64,000 nucleotides of DNA from Rhodobacter sp. 24-YEA-8 (GTDB lineage: Bacteria > Pseudomonadota > Alphaproteobacteria > Rhodobacterales > Rhodobacteraceae): positions 1,997,001-2,061,000 of the forward strand of contig NZ_FNSK01000001.1 in the NCBI RefSeq assembly GCF_900105075.1. The letters run 5' to 3'. This document shows positions 33,523 through 41,218 of this stretch, in pieces. Below the pieces are notes generated by a model. It worked only from the letters and a program-made list of their open reading frames with translations. It ran no database searches and was not told the origin of the DNA. The stretch's first letter is position 1. Each line of letters opens with the position of its first letter. A program made the translations under genes and the position numbers.

Positions 33523-35100
33523 CTATGCCGCCGCCCGCACTTTCTCCCACCATAGTCCGGCCCGCTGCCGAAAATCGGCGCTGCGGGCCGCGTCCGCCGC
33601 CGCCTGCACATCGGGCGGTGCATCGAACAGCGCCAACAGCGCCAGCATCTCATCCCCCGCAGTGTCTGCATCATGATGCGCGGCCTCTCCATTGCCTCCC
33701 GATGTGGGGTGCGGATTGGCCGGGGCAGCTGCGGTTTCGACCAGTTTCGGCGATGCCTCCGCCTCATCATCATCCCGCCCAGCCATCGCCACCGCAACCG
33801 CCGCCGCGCCCCCGATTTCCGCCGCTTCCATCATCCGGACCCGCTTTCTGGCGACCGCCGACCATTCCACTCCCCACTCAAAAACCGGCTCCGATATCTG
33901 CCCATCTTCGGATTCCTGCGCCGCCGCCGCCTCGTCCGCGACCTCGGCCACCCCGCATTCGGCCTTCAGGCCGCGAGACCATACCAGTTGCCGCCGCCGC
34001 TGGCCGCTAGTGGCCTCGAAATACTCCAGCCACAAATGTGTCTCGCAATTTCCTCCTGCGGCAGCGAGGCGGGCCAGTTCCAGCGGGATACGGCCCTTCG
34101 CACCCGCCTTTCCGGCACGCCCCGCTTTGCTGTCCCGCAACGTCATTTCCGCCGCGACGCCCCATTTTGTCACATAGTCGCCCGCCACAGCAGCGCCCTG
34201 CGCATCGAAAGCCGCCGCCGCGCCGTCCAGATCGAAGGCCCGCAGTGATACGCGCCACGCTTCCGCAAGTGGCTGGACCATCGCCAGAGCCTCCGCCTCG
34301 TCCGCACAGCGCAGCAAGACGATCTCGTGGAAATGAGGGTGCCACCCATGCGCGGTGCCGTGCGTGATTTCTGTGGCAGTAACGGACCCGGCATAGGGCA
34401 GCGCCCGCCATTCCGCCCGTTGCCGCAAACGGCGCTTTGCGTTCTTCATGCCTTCCAGCAGATCGGCCAGCCTGTCGGCGCGGCCATGGCGAGCGGTGAG
34501 CGTCAGCATGACCGGCACCAACTTCTGCTCCCGCGCCCACGCTAGGAGGGTGTTCATTTCGCCACGCCGAACGCGGCTCACACGCGCCCCGCAGACAGGA
34601 CAGCCCCACACGTTGCCGCAGATCACAAGCCCCTTATAGCTGGCCCGCTGCACTGCGTCAGAACCTTCACCATAGCTGTTCAGGTGCAATTCTACCTTCG
34701 CCGCTATCTTGCACCATTTACACTTCCCAATGCGATGATCGTGGCGGACATGGCGCTGCACCAGTCCTGCAACCGCCCGCTGGTCGGCATGGACTTGCCG
34801 CCGCAAATCCCTGAAAACCTCGGCTTTCTTTGCCTTGTCCCGCTCGGGGTTCTTGCACTTGCGCGCCTTGGGTTTCCCCTTCGGCGGGGCCTTCCGCACG
34901 GTCCGTTTGTCAACGGATTCCGTGTATATACCAAGGGGGGCGCTGCCCCCGGCCCTGCGGGCCTCCCCCGTGACCCCTGCGGGGGTCTTTTTGCCCTTGC
35001 CAGCGGCAGGGCTGACGCCTGCGGCGTTGCGGCTCTGCGAGCCGGGATTCTTGTAGACAGAAGCAAGGGCAGAAGCTTCCGCGCCGCTGGCAGAATGCAA
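33523..35100 (-). CDS. rep: Rolling-circle replication initiator (Rep, HUH family)
   Basis: A frame of 525 codons with a Rep_1-type core. Cysteine pairs (KCKWCK at 127-130, CGNVWGCPVCGAR at 161-170) may bind zinc. The HUH metal motif is HGWHPHFHEIVLL (His254/256/258), and the likely nucleophile is Tyr309 in VAGDYVTKWG. The C-terminal 120 residues are acidic, alanine-rich and probably disordered. The protein would nick a double-strand origin and support autonomous replication of the excised circle. The start is uncertain: the frame begins at a TTG without ribosome site, and residues 30-58 correspond to a GC-hairpin element and a terminator-like structure (34935-34992). The true start may therefore lie further in, before residue 85. 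Confidence 0.85.
   Translation of the reverse strand: MHSASGAEASALASVYKNPGSQSRNAAGVSPAAGKGKKTPAGVTGEARRAGGSAPLGIYTESVDKRTVRKAPPKGKPKARKCKNPERDKAKKAEVFRDLRRQVHADQRAVAGLVQRHVRHDHRIGKCKWCKIAAKVELHLNSYGEGSDAVQRASYKGLVICGNVWGCPVCGARVSRVRRGEMNTLLAWAREQKLVPVMLTLTARHGRADRLADLLEGMKNAKRRLRQRAEWRALPYAGSVTATEITHGTAHGWHPHFHEIVLLRCADEAEALAMVQPLAEAWRVSLRAFDLDGAAAAFDAQGAAVAGDYVTKWGVAAEMTLRDSKAGRAGKAGAKGRIPLELARLAAAGGNCETHLWLEYFEATSGQRRRQLVWSRGLKAECGVAEVADEAAAAQESEDGQISEPVFEWGVEWSAVARKRVRMMEAAEIGGAAAVAVAMAGRDDDEAEASPKLVETAAAPANPHPTSGGNGEAAHHDADTAGDEMLALLALFDAPPDVQAAADAARSADFRQRAGLWWEKVRAAA
34935..34992 (+). terminator. GC-hairpin element with plus-strand terminator
   Basis: The sequence GGGGGGCGCTGCCCCC...CCCTGCGGG resembles the hairpin half of the elements at 13452 and 23888. 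It is followed by GACCCC-TGCG-GGGGTC-TTTTT (34972-34992), a standard plus-strand terminator. No plus-strand gene precedes it, and it lies within the nominal N-terminus of rep, which questions that part of the reading frame. Confidence 0.6.
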
Positions 35101-35289
35101 CGCAGTGGCAGAAGTTTGCGAAAAAGTAAGTGTGATGGGCCGATCCCGATTGATCGGCTGCCGCCAGACGTGTTATTTCAGGAATCGAAGGGCTGAAACG
35201 GTCAGGGCGGCAAAGCCGATCTGTCTGCTGTTGGCCTTCCGATGCGCCGATCCGCCAAGATACATGCGCGAAGGATAGGCCCTTCCATT

Positions 35290-35402
35290 TCAGTCCTGCC
35301 CGGTCGGGCTGGACGCATTCAAATCGTCCGATTGGACGCTTTCCTGCAAATTGGGGTCATTTGGACGAATCAAGCCCTTGATTTCGTTCAGAACATCAAG
35401 CG
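35290..35402 (-). other. Alternative 3' end of the integrase gene (circular form)
   Basis: When attL and attR are joined in silico, the integrase frame crosses the core repeat (EVAARR) and continues into this segment for 37 codons. It reads ALDVLNEIKGLIRPNDPNLQ and then ESVQSDDLNASSPTGQD, with stop TGA at 35290-35292. In the integrated state this piece is cut off from int. Three TGGACG hexamers (35310, 35333, 35362) and the dyad CGTCC-GATT-GGACG (35325-35338) also lie here and could be integrase arm sites. Confidence 0.7.
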
Positions 35403-35421
35403 CCCTACGGGCTGCCACTTC
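35403..35421. repeat. attR core (19-bp direct repeat)
   Basis: Identical to 27168-27186. It marks the right end of the mobile element; sequence to the right belongs to the chromosome. Confidence 0.93.
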
Positions 35422-35854
35422 TTAATATATTGCCCCCACAGATCAAGCACTTATAAGATCAGCAAAGACTGGCTCCCAAGCTATCCCCCAAGTACCATTT
35501 CGCGGTATGGTGGGTGTACTGCGCCTCTTGCGTGGCGTCGTTAACAGTCCGGCAAAAATCTGGAACAATTTCTGAGGCTGAATCGGGGGCGCGATCCCAA
35601 TCTTGCGCCGGGCGCCTTCCCTGCGAATTGGTAACATCGATTTAACTAGCTGGCTCGGCGCAGCACCTACCTGCCCCGCACATCGAGCCTCCATATCCCC
35701 TTAGAAGCTCCAAAGCTGGCTCTACCCCTGCCCCACTATGCGGACCTCCACGACTGCACCCTGCCAGGCGCTTCATTAAGTTGCCGCGGGCGCAAACTCT
35801 GTGAAGTCCACTTGCCGGGGCAAATGTCGAAAGAGCCCATTCCAGACGGTCGCG
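35422..35854. other. Intergenic region right of attR
   Basis: About 430 bases with no supported gene; lower GC just after attR. I see no second tRNA fragment or further att copy. Confidence 0.5.
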
Positions 35855-36796
35855 TTATGCCTGTCTCGGCCTGACAAACCGCTGCTCCATGACTTCGCGC
35901 CCCCACTGGCTGCCCCGTCGCTCCTCAGCGAGGACAAAACCGCTCGCCTCGTAAAGATGGCGCGCGGAGGTCAGGCTGCTGAATGTCCAGAGCTGCGTCT
36001 GCCCGAACCCCTGCGCATCCGCAAAGGCCAGGGCCGCAGACAGGAGCTTCCTCCCCGTGCCCGTGCCCCTGAGCGCATTATCCACGATAAACCAGCGCAG
36101 ATGCGCGATGTCCTCGCCCATATCCTCCCCGTCAATCGCGATAGACCCGAGTATCTGTTCGCCCTGCCGTGCTGACCAGATTGCGTTTCGCGGATTGTCG
36201 ATCCGGTTGCAGAACTCCGCCAGCCCGCCCGCGACGACAGCCTCGAAACGGCGTCCAAATCCGGAGGCCTGCGCATAGTAATGGGCGTGCATCTGGGTGA
36301 TCCGGGCGATGAGGCCCGTGCAATATCCGAGCATTACCTCAACCGCGGGCCCGTGCTGCCCTTTCCGACGACCGGAGAGAGCCGCAGAATAGATGGACAG
36401 CCCGTCGAGAACGAGGCGATCCTGCCCGGGTTCAAGCTGTTCCAGCGCAGCAAGAATCTGATCGCGCGCAAAGGCATGGATATCACTCACACGCCTCCGG
36501 CCAGCCTTCGTCAGCGTCAGGAGCTTCATGCGCGCATCCGTGTGGCCGCTTTCCTGCGCAACATCGCCCGAAGCAACGAGCTTCCGGAGCATCCTGCTGA
36601 CGCTTGATTTTTCAAGTTTCAGCAGGGGCGCAAGCTCGCGTGCCGTTAACCGGCCGGCATCTATCTCGATCAGCGCATGGACAGCGGAGGGAGGAAGATC
36701 CGTGCCTGCGAAACTTCCCCCCATGAAGCCGAGTTCCCGGACCAGCTGGCGGGAAGCGAGCCGCAGATTCTGCACGAGATCTTCAGGAGGTGTCAT
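35855..36796 (-). CDS. MarR-GNAT fusion regulator/acetyltransferase
   Basis: About 313 residues joining two domains. Residues about 10-140 are a MarR-type winged helix (LTARELAPLLKLEKSSVSRMLRKLVASGDV, with the wing SGHTDARMKLLTLTKAGRRRV). Residues about 165-310 are a GNAT acetyltransferase (LRWFIVDNALRGTGTGRKLLSAALAFADAQG contains the acetyl-CoA loop, then LYEASGFVLAEE). ATG 36796 is six bases from GAGGG; earlier in-frame ATGs lie inside the operator. It probably autoregulates through the dyad at 36803-36837. The acetylation substrate is unknown. Confidence 0.9.
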   Translation of the reverse strand: MTPPEDLVQNLRLASRQLVRELGFMGGSFAGTDLPPSAVHALIEIDAGRLTARELAPLLKLEKSSVSRMLRKLVASGDVAQESGHTDARMKLLTLTKAGRRRVSDIHAFARDQILAALEQLEPGQDRLVLDGLSIYSAALSGRRKGQHGPAVEVMLGYCTGLIARITQMHAHYYAQASGFGRRFEAVVAGGLAEFCNRIDNPRNAIWSARQGEQILGSIAIDGEDMGEDIAHLRWFIVDNALRGTGTGRKLLSAALAFADAQGFGQTQLWTFSSLTSARHLYEASGFVLAEERRGSQWGREVMEQRFVRPRQA

Positions 36797-36802
36797 CATG
36801 GC

Positions 36803-36837
36803 CCTCAAATTAGATGTATTATGCAACTAATTTGAGG
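36803..36837. promoter_or_regulatory. Palindromic operator of the MarR-GNAT gene
   Basis: The perfect inverted repeat CCTCAAATTAG ... CTAATTTGAGG has 11-bp arms and a 13-base AT-rich centre. It covers the start region of the MarR-GNAT gene and faces the divergent frame at 36847. MarR proteins usually bind AT-rich dyads of this size. Confidence 0.8.
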
Positions 36838-36846
36838 CGCCGCGCA

Positions 36847-37062
36847 ATGTCAACAGGTGGATCGAATGACGACAATGTCCTGAGTGGATGGCTGCTGCAA
36901 AGCATGACTTTTATGACTGCCTGGCGTTCTGTCAGTAGCGGTCTTGTGTTCGGCCTGTTTGTGCAGTTCATCCGACCACTGGCCCTGATGGTTTCCGCGA
37001 ACCAGGTTCCCGTTCTCGCAATCGGACTATATGTGTCCTGGACAAAGCCCGGGGGATCCTGA
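36847..37062 (+). CDS. Small membrane protein or gene fragment, divergent from marR
   Basis: A 71-codon frame (MSTGGSNDDNVLSGWLLQSM...) with a hydrophobic C-terminal half (SSGLVFGLFVQFIRPLALMVSANQVPVLAIGLYVSW). It could be a small MarR-controlled membrane protein, or the truncated start of a transporter broken by the adjoining debris. No ribosome site stands out. Confidence 0.35.
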   Translation: MSTGGSNDDNVLSGWLLQSMTFMTAWRSVSSGLVFGLFVQFIRPLALMVSANQVPVLAIGLYVSWTKPGGS

Positions 37063-37126
37063 TGTTACGGCTGACTGATTGCCATCACTTCATGGGCCTT
37101 GCTTTCTCGCTGTCTGCCTGCCGCTG

Positions 37127-37260
37127 TCAGGCGGCTCTGATCTTGTAAGGCTCGTTATGAGTGACGATGGCACAGATGATCCTGGCTGTTTTGTTGACCA
37201 GCCTGATTTCCCCATTGCGTTGTCGGCGAAGTTCCGGATTTCCGCTACGACTGCTCCAGA
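37127..37260 (-). pseudogene. C-terminal remnant of an IS110-family transposase
   Basis: On the minus strand, just before a TGA at 37127-37129, the frame reads RLVNKTARIICAIVTHNEPY. This matches the conserved end of IS110-type DEDD transposases, of the form ANKxARxxWA followed by Y/F and a short tail. Nothing of the catalytic N-terminal domain is present. Confidence 0.6.
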
Positions 37261-37540
37261 GCCTTGTTCCGCCGCCAGCTGCAGCTGCGAACCACGCGCC
37301 ACGGTCACATCAGCGGTGGTCAGCAGGGCTTTGCCAGCGGGGTGCCGCTTGGCCCGGTCGTGGTGTTGGCCGTCATGAAGCGCATAATGGCGGCACGGAA
37401 CGCAGCCCAATCCGCCGGGCCATCAATTGCACCCGTGGCGATGCCATAGATTGTCGCGCAGGGAATGACGCCGAGGGGTTGCCCGCTGGCGCCGGGAAAA
37501 ATGGCCTTGTCCAGCTCTGCCGTCATGGTGCCTCTCCTAT

Positions 37541-38066
37541 TACGGCGGCTTGCAGCTTTCAGCGCCTCGCCCGATTGCAGCAGGGCATTGCGGGTGCCGC
37601 AGCACCGGCATTTCCTGCCATCCCGCTCAAGAATGACATGGCGCATCGCCCCGACAAGCTCCCCGCGACGGTAGCGGTCGCCAACGCCGGCCACCGCGCC
37701 GCGATCAGTCGGAGACGGATTGTTTGCGAAAGTGCCGAGGGTTTCCAGTCGCCCGGTTTCGGGCCAGTGGAATGTCGCTGCCGACAAGGACCGGGAGCCG
37801 CCGAGGTCGCTCCCGAGGACGCAGAGCCATCACGGCCGGGCAGCTGATCCGGGGAGACTTTGGCACTCAACCATTCGTCGACAGTGACCAGCACTGAGCG
37901 ATCTTCGGTCGAAACCCGTCCGACACACTTGCCGAAGCCGGAGAGGAGAGCGTTTCTCCATGGCATCGCCCTTTTCGCGATCCCATGCCGCCCGCTCATC
38001 CATGATTGCGAAGGTCGGAGCGCCGCCGGGGACAGACTTGCCATCAGCTGCGATCAGCGAAGTTTC
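37541..38066 (-). pseudogene. Frameshifted phage terminase large subunit remnant
   Basis: Pieces of a TerL protein occur in order on the minus strand but in different frames. ADGKSVPGGAPTFAIMDERAAWDREKGDAME (about 38048-37958) is the ATPase Walker-B-like region. NALLSGFGKCVGRVSTE follows from about 37954. DEWLSAKVSPDQLPGRDG comes at about 37880-37820. SAATFHWPETGRLETLGTFANNPSPTDRGA with VGDRYRRGELV (37784-37650) is the nuclease-domain strand. At least two frameshifts separate them. No portal or capsid genes are recognisable nearby, so this is a prophage relic. Confidence 0.65.
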
Positions 38067-38337
38067 GGAACGGCCTGGGGTGAGCAAGCACTCGCTCCGC
38101 ACCCGGCAGCGCCAGTTCGCCGGGATGGCGGGGGGAACACCGAAAAGATGAGCGAGAGAGGGCGCGCACCTTCGGGGAACGTCAACTCCTGACAAAAGCC
38201 ACGGTGGTCGCATCAGGGTCACAAGAGGCTCGGCTAATTGCGCAATATAAAATCCTGAGGGATGCGGCAGGACGCTCCCCCCTGACACAGATTGGGGCCT
38301 CGGCGCGGGCGAGTCTGGCGGCCCCTTCCTGTGCGCC

Positions 38338-39030
38338 CTATCCCTCTTCCGAGGCTGACCAGCGCAACCGCAACAGCCCCGGCTCGGCTGCAATGCGTTG
38401 CACCGCCTGTTCCAGCCGGGTTTCGACAGTCGCGTCACCGCTGACGGTGGCAATCAGTTCCACCGCGTCGGCCGCCTCGCGCAGCTCGATCCCCGTCAGA
38501 TGCAGCCCGCTCAGCGCGAGCGTGCCCAGAAGCAGGCTGCGGGCCTGCGCCTCCTGCGCCGCCGGCACCAGAATCCGCAGAGTGAATGGCCGATGTCCGG
38601 CGCCGGCAGCCCCCATCCGACGCTTCATCCACTGAACAAATGGCCGCAGCGCGAAATTCACGAATACCACCAGCCCCGTGGCGACCATGGCATAATCCCA
38701 GTGGCCTCCGCCCGCGAGCAATCCCACTGCGGCGGCGCACCAGAGCGTCGCGGCGGTGGTCAGGCCATGGACATTGGCCCCGTCACGAAAAATGATCCCT
38801 GCGCCCAGAAAGCCGATCCCGCTGACCACCTGCGCCGCGACGCGGCTGGGGCTCATATCGCCGTCGATCAGGGTCGAAAACACCATATAGGCCGCAGCAC
38901 CAAGGGCCACCAGCGCATTGGTCCGCAGCCCGGCTTTGCGCTGCCGGATCTGCCTTTCCATTCCGATCAGCGCGCCGCAGGCCACGGCGACAGACATATT
39001 GGCAGCAGCGGCAAGAAGATCGGCAGGCAT
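38338..39030 (-). CDS. mgtC: MgtC/SapB family membrane protein
   Basis: A 230-residue MgtC-family inner-membrane protein. Four hydrophobic segments hold the family marks GALIGMERQIRQRKAGLRTNALVALGAAAYM, QVVSGIGFLGAGIIFRDG and GLTTAATLWCAAAVGLLAGGG. A C-terminal ACT-like cytoplasmic domain follows (about residues 145-225). Members are tied to magnesium limitation or to modulation of membrane potential and ATP synthase. GAGGGAG lies before the ATG. No Mg-sensing leader was recognised upstream. Confidence 0.93.
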   Translation of the reverse strand: MPADLLAAAANMSVAVACGALIGMERQIRQRKAGLRTNALVALGAAAYMVFSTLIDGDMSPSRVAAQVVSGIGFLGAGIIFRDGANVHGLTTAATLWCAAAVGLLAGGGHWDYAMVATGLVVFVNFALRPFVQWMKRRMGAAGAGHRPFTLRILVPAAQEAQARSLLLGTLALSGLHLTGIELREAADAVELIATVSGDATVETRLEQAVQRIAAEPGLLRLRWSASEEG

Positions 39031-39589
39031 CGGGCGCTCCCTCTGGGGAGGGCAACGTTACGCCATCGCGCGCCACCTTGTCACCTGTTTGTGACGATCC
39101 CCCCCTCCTCCGGGAGGCAGGTTGTGCAAGGGCAGTGATGTGCTTCGTGTCTCAGCCCGGGCGGCACGCAGGCCCTTCGCCGACACAGCGCCCGCTTTCA
39201 GAATTTCCGGTCTGTCCTGCGGTGGCAGGCGGCCCCGTTTGCCCATGTCAGGAGCCTGACCGTGAGGTCCGTCGTGAAAACCTCCGGCAACACGGAACCT
39301 CAGGCTGGACCAGCGACAAAGCACGCCGCCAGAAGACGCGCCCTTCTGACAAACAGCGCCGCGCGGCAGCGACCGCAGGGCGCGTCCCGGACGAAAAGGC
39401 GGACCGCCCCGAAACCGAGACACGCCGAAACCGGGACCGGCCGCTTTAAGGGATTCTGAGGTCAGGCCTTGTGCCGAAGCGCCGCTTTGTTTCTTGCGGG
39501 CCGCCATTCCCCTTTGGATTTCCGCGGGAGTCGCCGGACGGGCCAGATGTTCGGCGAGGTTGCATGGTGTTTTCTGGGAAAAATTGGGC
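39031..39589. other. Gene-poor stretch upstream of mgtC
   Basis: About 560 bases. Overlapping open frames on both strands (such as 39058-39603 minus and 39078-39449 plus) have arginine- and proline-rich translations without motifs. I see no credible gene; the mgtC promoter should lie at its left end. Confidence 0.5.
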
Positions 39590-39698
39590 AAAATCCTCTG
39601 CAATACAGCCAGTCGCCAGCACGCTGGCTGACAGACCAGGGCAAAACGTCGGCCCGATACACAAAAACGCCCGGAGCCTTATGCTCCGGGCGTTTTTT
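39590..39698 (+). ncRNA. Candidate intergenic small RNA ending in a strong terminator
   Basis: A hairpin CAGCCAG...CTGGCTG (about 39606-39632) is followed about 30 bases later by a strong terminator, AACGCCCGGAGC-CTTAT-GCTCCGGGCG-TTTTTT (39666-39698). No plus-strand gene precedes it. The arrangement fits a small RNA of roughly 100 bases. The alternative is that the terminator, which is symmetric, serves the minus-strand cold-shock gene ending 168 bases away. No named RNA family was recognised. Confidence 0.4.
39663..39698. terminator. Strong bidirectional terminator
   Basis: A 12-bp stem flanked by A5 on the left and T6 on the right, with a five-base loop. It functions on either strand. Confidence 0.92.
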
Positions 39699-39865
39699 CT
39701 GTCTTCCGACCTTCCACCATTTTAACCGCGTTTGCGATCCGGCCCGAGCAGTAAACGCCAGCAAGACCGGCGCAGGATCGGCGATTTCGGCTGAGCAGAT
39801 TGCCGTTTCAGGATGGGCCGTGGTTCGTCTCGGAGATCCGTCACATCTGAACGGATCAAAAAATA

Positions 39866-40072
39866 TCAGGCGAGCTTGATGTTGATCGCCGATTCGCGGC
39901 CATCGCGGCCTGCTTCGATGTCGAAGGTCACTGCCTGACCATCGTCGAGGCCACGGATGCCAGCGCGTTCCAGCGCGGTGACGTGAACGAACACGTCCTT
40001 ACGGCCACCCTCGGGAGCTATGAAGCCGAAACCTTTGGTTGCGTTAAACCATTTCACGGTGCCGTTGGCCAT
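39866..40072 (-). CDS. cspA: Cold-shock domain protein (CspA family)
   Basis: A 68-residue CspA-type protein that binds single-stranded RNA and DNA. RNP1 (KGFGFIAPE) and RNP2 (VFVHVTALE) are present in the beginning [18 protein letters not shown]. The upstream in-frame extension to 40165 is leader sequence, which in csp genes often folds to regulate translation with temperature. The nearest downstream terminator is at 39663-39698. Confidence 0.96.
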   Translation of the reverse strand: MANGTVKWFNATKGFGFIAPEGGRKDVFVHVTALERAGIRGLDDGQAVTFDIEAGRDGRESAINIKLA

Positions 40073-40292
40073 CGTGATATCCTTTTCTGATACATGCCGC
40101 CCACAGGAAGTGACAGCCCGGCACAAGCGATTATCGAAAACTGCGCCGAATGGATCAGGGTTCAAAAACGTAGATGCAGGCGATTCTTACCACGAAAGCT
40201 TGCCTGTGGCAAATCCCGGATCCTCCTGCCCGCATCCGGTCGGAAGAAACCGGCCGGTTGCAGACTGCCCTTGCAATACCCATATGGGCGGA

Positions 40293-40547
40293 ATGATAGA
40301 AACAGACTGGGGTAAACCCCTGCACATCGCCGTCACCCCCCAGGGTGATATTCAGAAATTCACCACAATCGAACAGGCACGGTACTGGCTTCGTAAGCGC
40401 TGGCCGGTCGAAGACGAGGCCCGGACCACAGCGCTCACCCGGATCGAGGCCGCCATGGCATGTATCGGAAGCGTTGGCTCCGCCAGGCGGGCCTTCCTTG
40501 CGGCAGCCAGTTCTGCCGGGTTCAGAACAGAAACCCGCGTCGCCTGA
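40293..40547 (+). CDS. DUF982 domain protein
   Basis: An 84-residue DUF982 protein, a family frequent in Rhizobiales and Rhodobacterales. Typical features are the central EQARYWLRKRWPVEDEAR, then ALTRIEAAMACIGSVGSARRAFLAAASSAGF. The function is unknown. ATG 40284 (MGGMIETD) is an alternative start. A terminator follows at 40568. Confidence 0.85.
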   Translation: MIETDWGKPLHIAVTPQGDIQKFTTIEQARYWLRKRWPVEDEARTTALTRIEAAMACIGSVGSARRAFLAAASSAGFRTETRVA

Positions 40548-40567
40548 GGTTTGAAACGAGAGGTCAG

Positions 40568-40598
40568 AGCCGCCCCTGAATGCAGAGGGCGGCTTTTT
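40568..40598 (+). terminator. Terminator of the DUF982 gene
   Basis: AGCCGCCC, an 11-base loop, GGGCGGCT, then TTTT, 20 bases after the stop. Confidence 0.85.
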
Positions 40599-41102
40599 CG
40601 TCTGGGCGACCTTCAGGGCACGAGATCTTCGGAAATATTGCGTTTAATTCCGGATCAAAGGGGGGGGGCGCCAGGTGTTCAGACCCGACATCTGGTTGAT
40701 CGGTTCGACCTGGCCGCCCTCGGGAAAACGGTCCCCGGACTGTTTTCTGATCCTCGCGGCTCCAGGGATGGTTGGGCCGGGTCAGCCGGTGTTCGATACC
40801 CCCTCGCCATAGTCTCCCGGACCTGTTCAGACCTCACCGGGCCGAACAGCGCTGGTGTTACCGGTCATACTCCGCCAGGGCGAGGCATCAGGCCGGAATC
40901 TTGCACCCGGTGATCAAGCGCCCATAGCTGTCAGGATCCATGCAGGAACTGACGCAGAGTTAAGATCCTGACCGTAAAATTTTCCTGCCAAAGCTAACCG
41001 TAGTTTCTGCCAGAGCTGGCGGCGCGCAACACCGTCAATCTCCATCGAAGTGCCGTTGAAAGATTGTAACCCCGGATATTACCCGGCAATCCCAACCAAC
41101 TG
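40599..41102. other. Intergenic region before tRNA-Lys
   Basis: About 500 bases. A plus-strand open frame (40551-40913) has no start context or motif. A G-run (GGGGGGGGCG near 40664) is the only notable local feature. No gene called. Confidence 0.5.
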
Positions 41103-41136
41103 AAAAGGGCTCAGGCATTTCTGCCTAAGCCCTTGA
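41103..41136 (-). terminator. Terminator of tRNA-Lys
   Basis: On the minus strand, AAGGGCTTAGGCA-GAAA-TGCCTGAGCCCTT (one G-U pair) is followed by TT, just past the tRNA 3' end. Confidence 0.85.
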
Positions 41137-41142
41137 TTTCAG

Positions 41143-41218
41143 TGGTGAGCCCGACAGGATTCGAACCTGTGACCCACTGATTAAAAGTCAGTTGCTCTAC
41201 CAACTGAGCTACGGGCCC
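41143..41218 (-). tRNA. tRNA-Lys (anticodon TTT)
   Basis: A 76-base cloverleaf on the minus strand: acceptor GGGCCCG/CGGGCTC, D-arm GCTCAGTTGGTAGAGC, anticodon loop ACTTTTAAT with anticodon TTT, T-arm ACAGG-TTCGAAT-CCTGT, and an encoded CCA. Confidence 0.97.

Larger units (their letters stand above)
27168..35421. mobile_element. Integrative mobilizable element in tRNA-Glu
   Basis: The element is bounded by a 19-bp direct repeat (CCCTACGGGCTGCCACTTC) at 27168-27186, inside the 3' end of tRNA-Glu, and at 35403-35421. Between the repeats lie a tyrosine integrase adjacent to attL, a divergent mob block (mobC, small genes, relaxase), a rolling-circle Rep near attR, and accessory genes (membrane metalloprotease, SieB-like protein). 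There are no type IV secretion or coupling-protein genes, so transfer would need a helper. At 8.2 kb it fits the integrative mobilizable element class. Neighbouring recJ and tRNA-Glu are chromosomal. Confidence 0.93.

Noticed and set aside
37161..37847. A 228-codon plus-strand frame in the prophage debris
   Set aside because: It is antisense to terminase and transposase remnants whose minus-strand translation matches known families.
39058..39603. A 181-codon minus-strand frame upstream of mgtC
   Set aside because: No motif or ribosome site, and several equally open overlapping frames exist on both strands.
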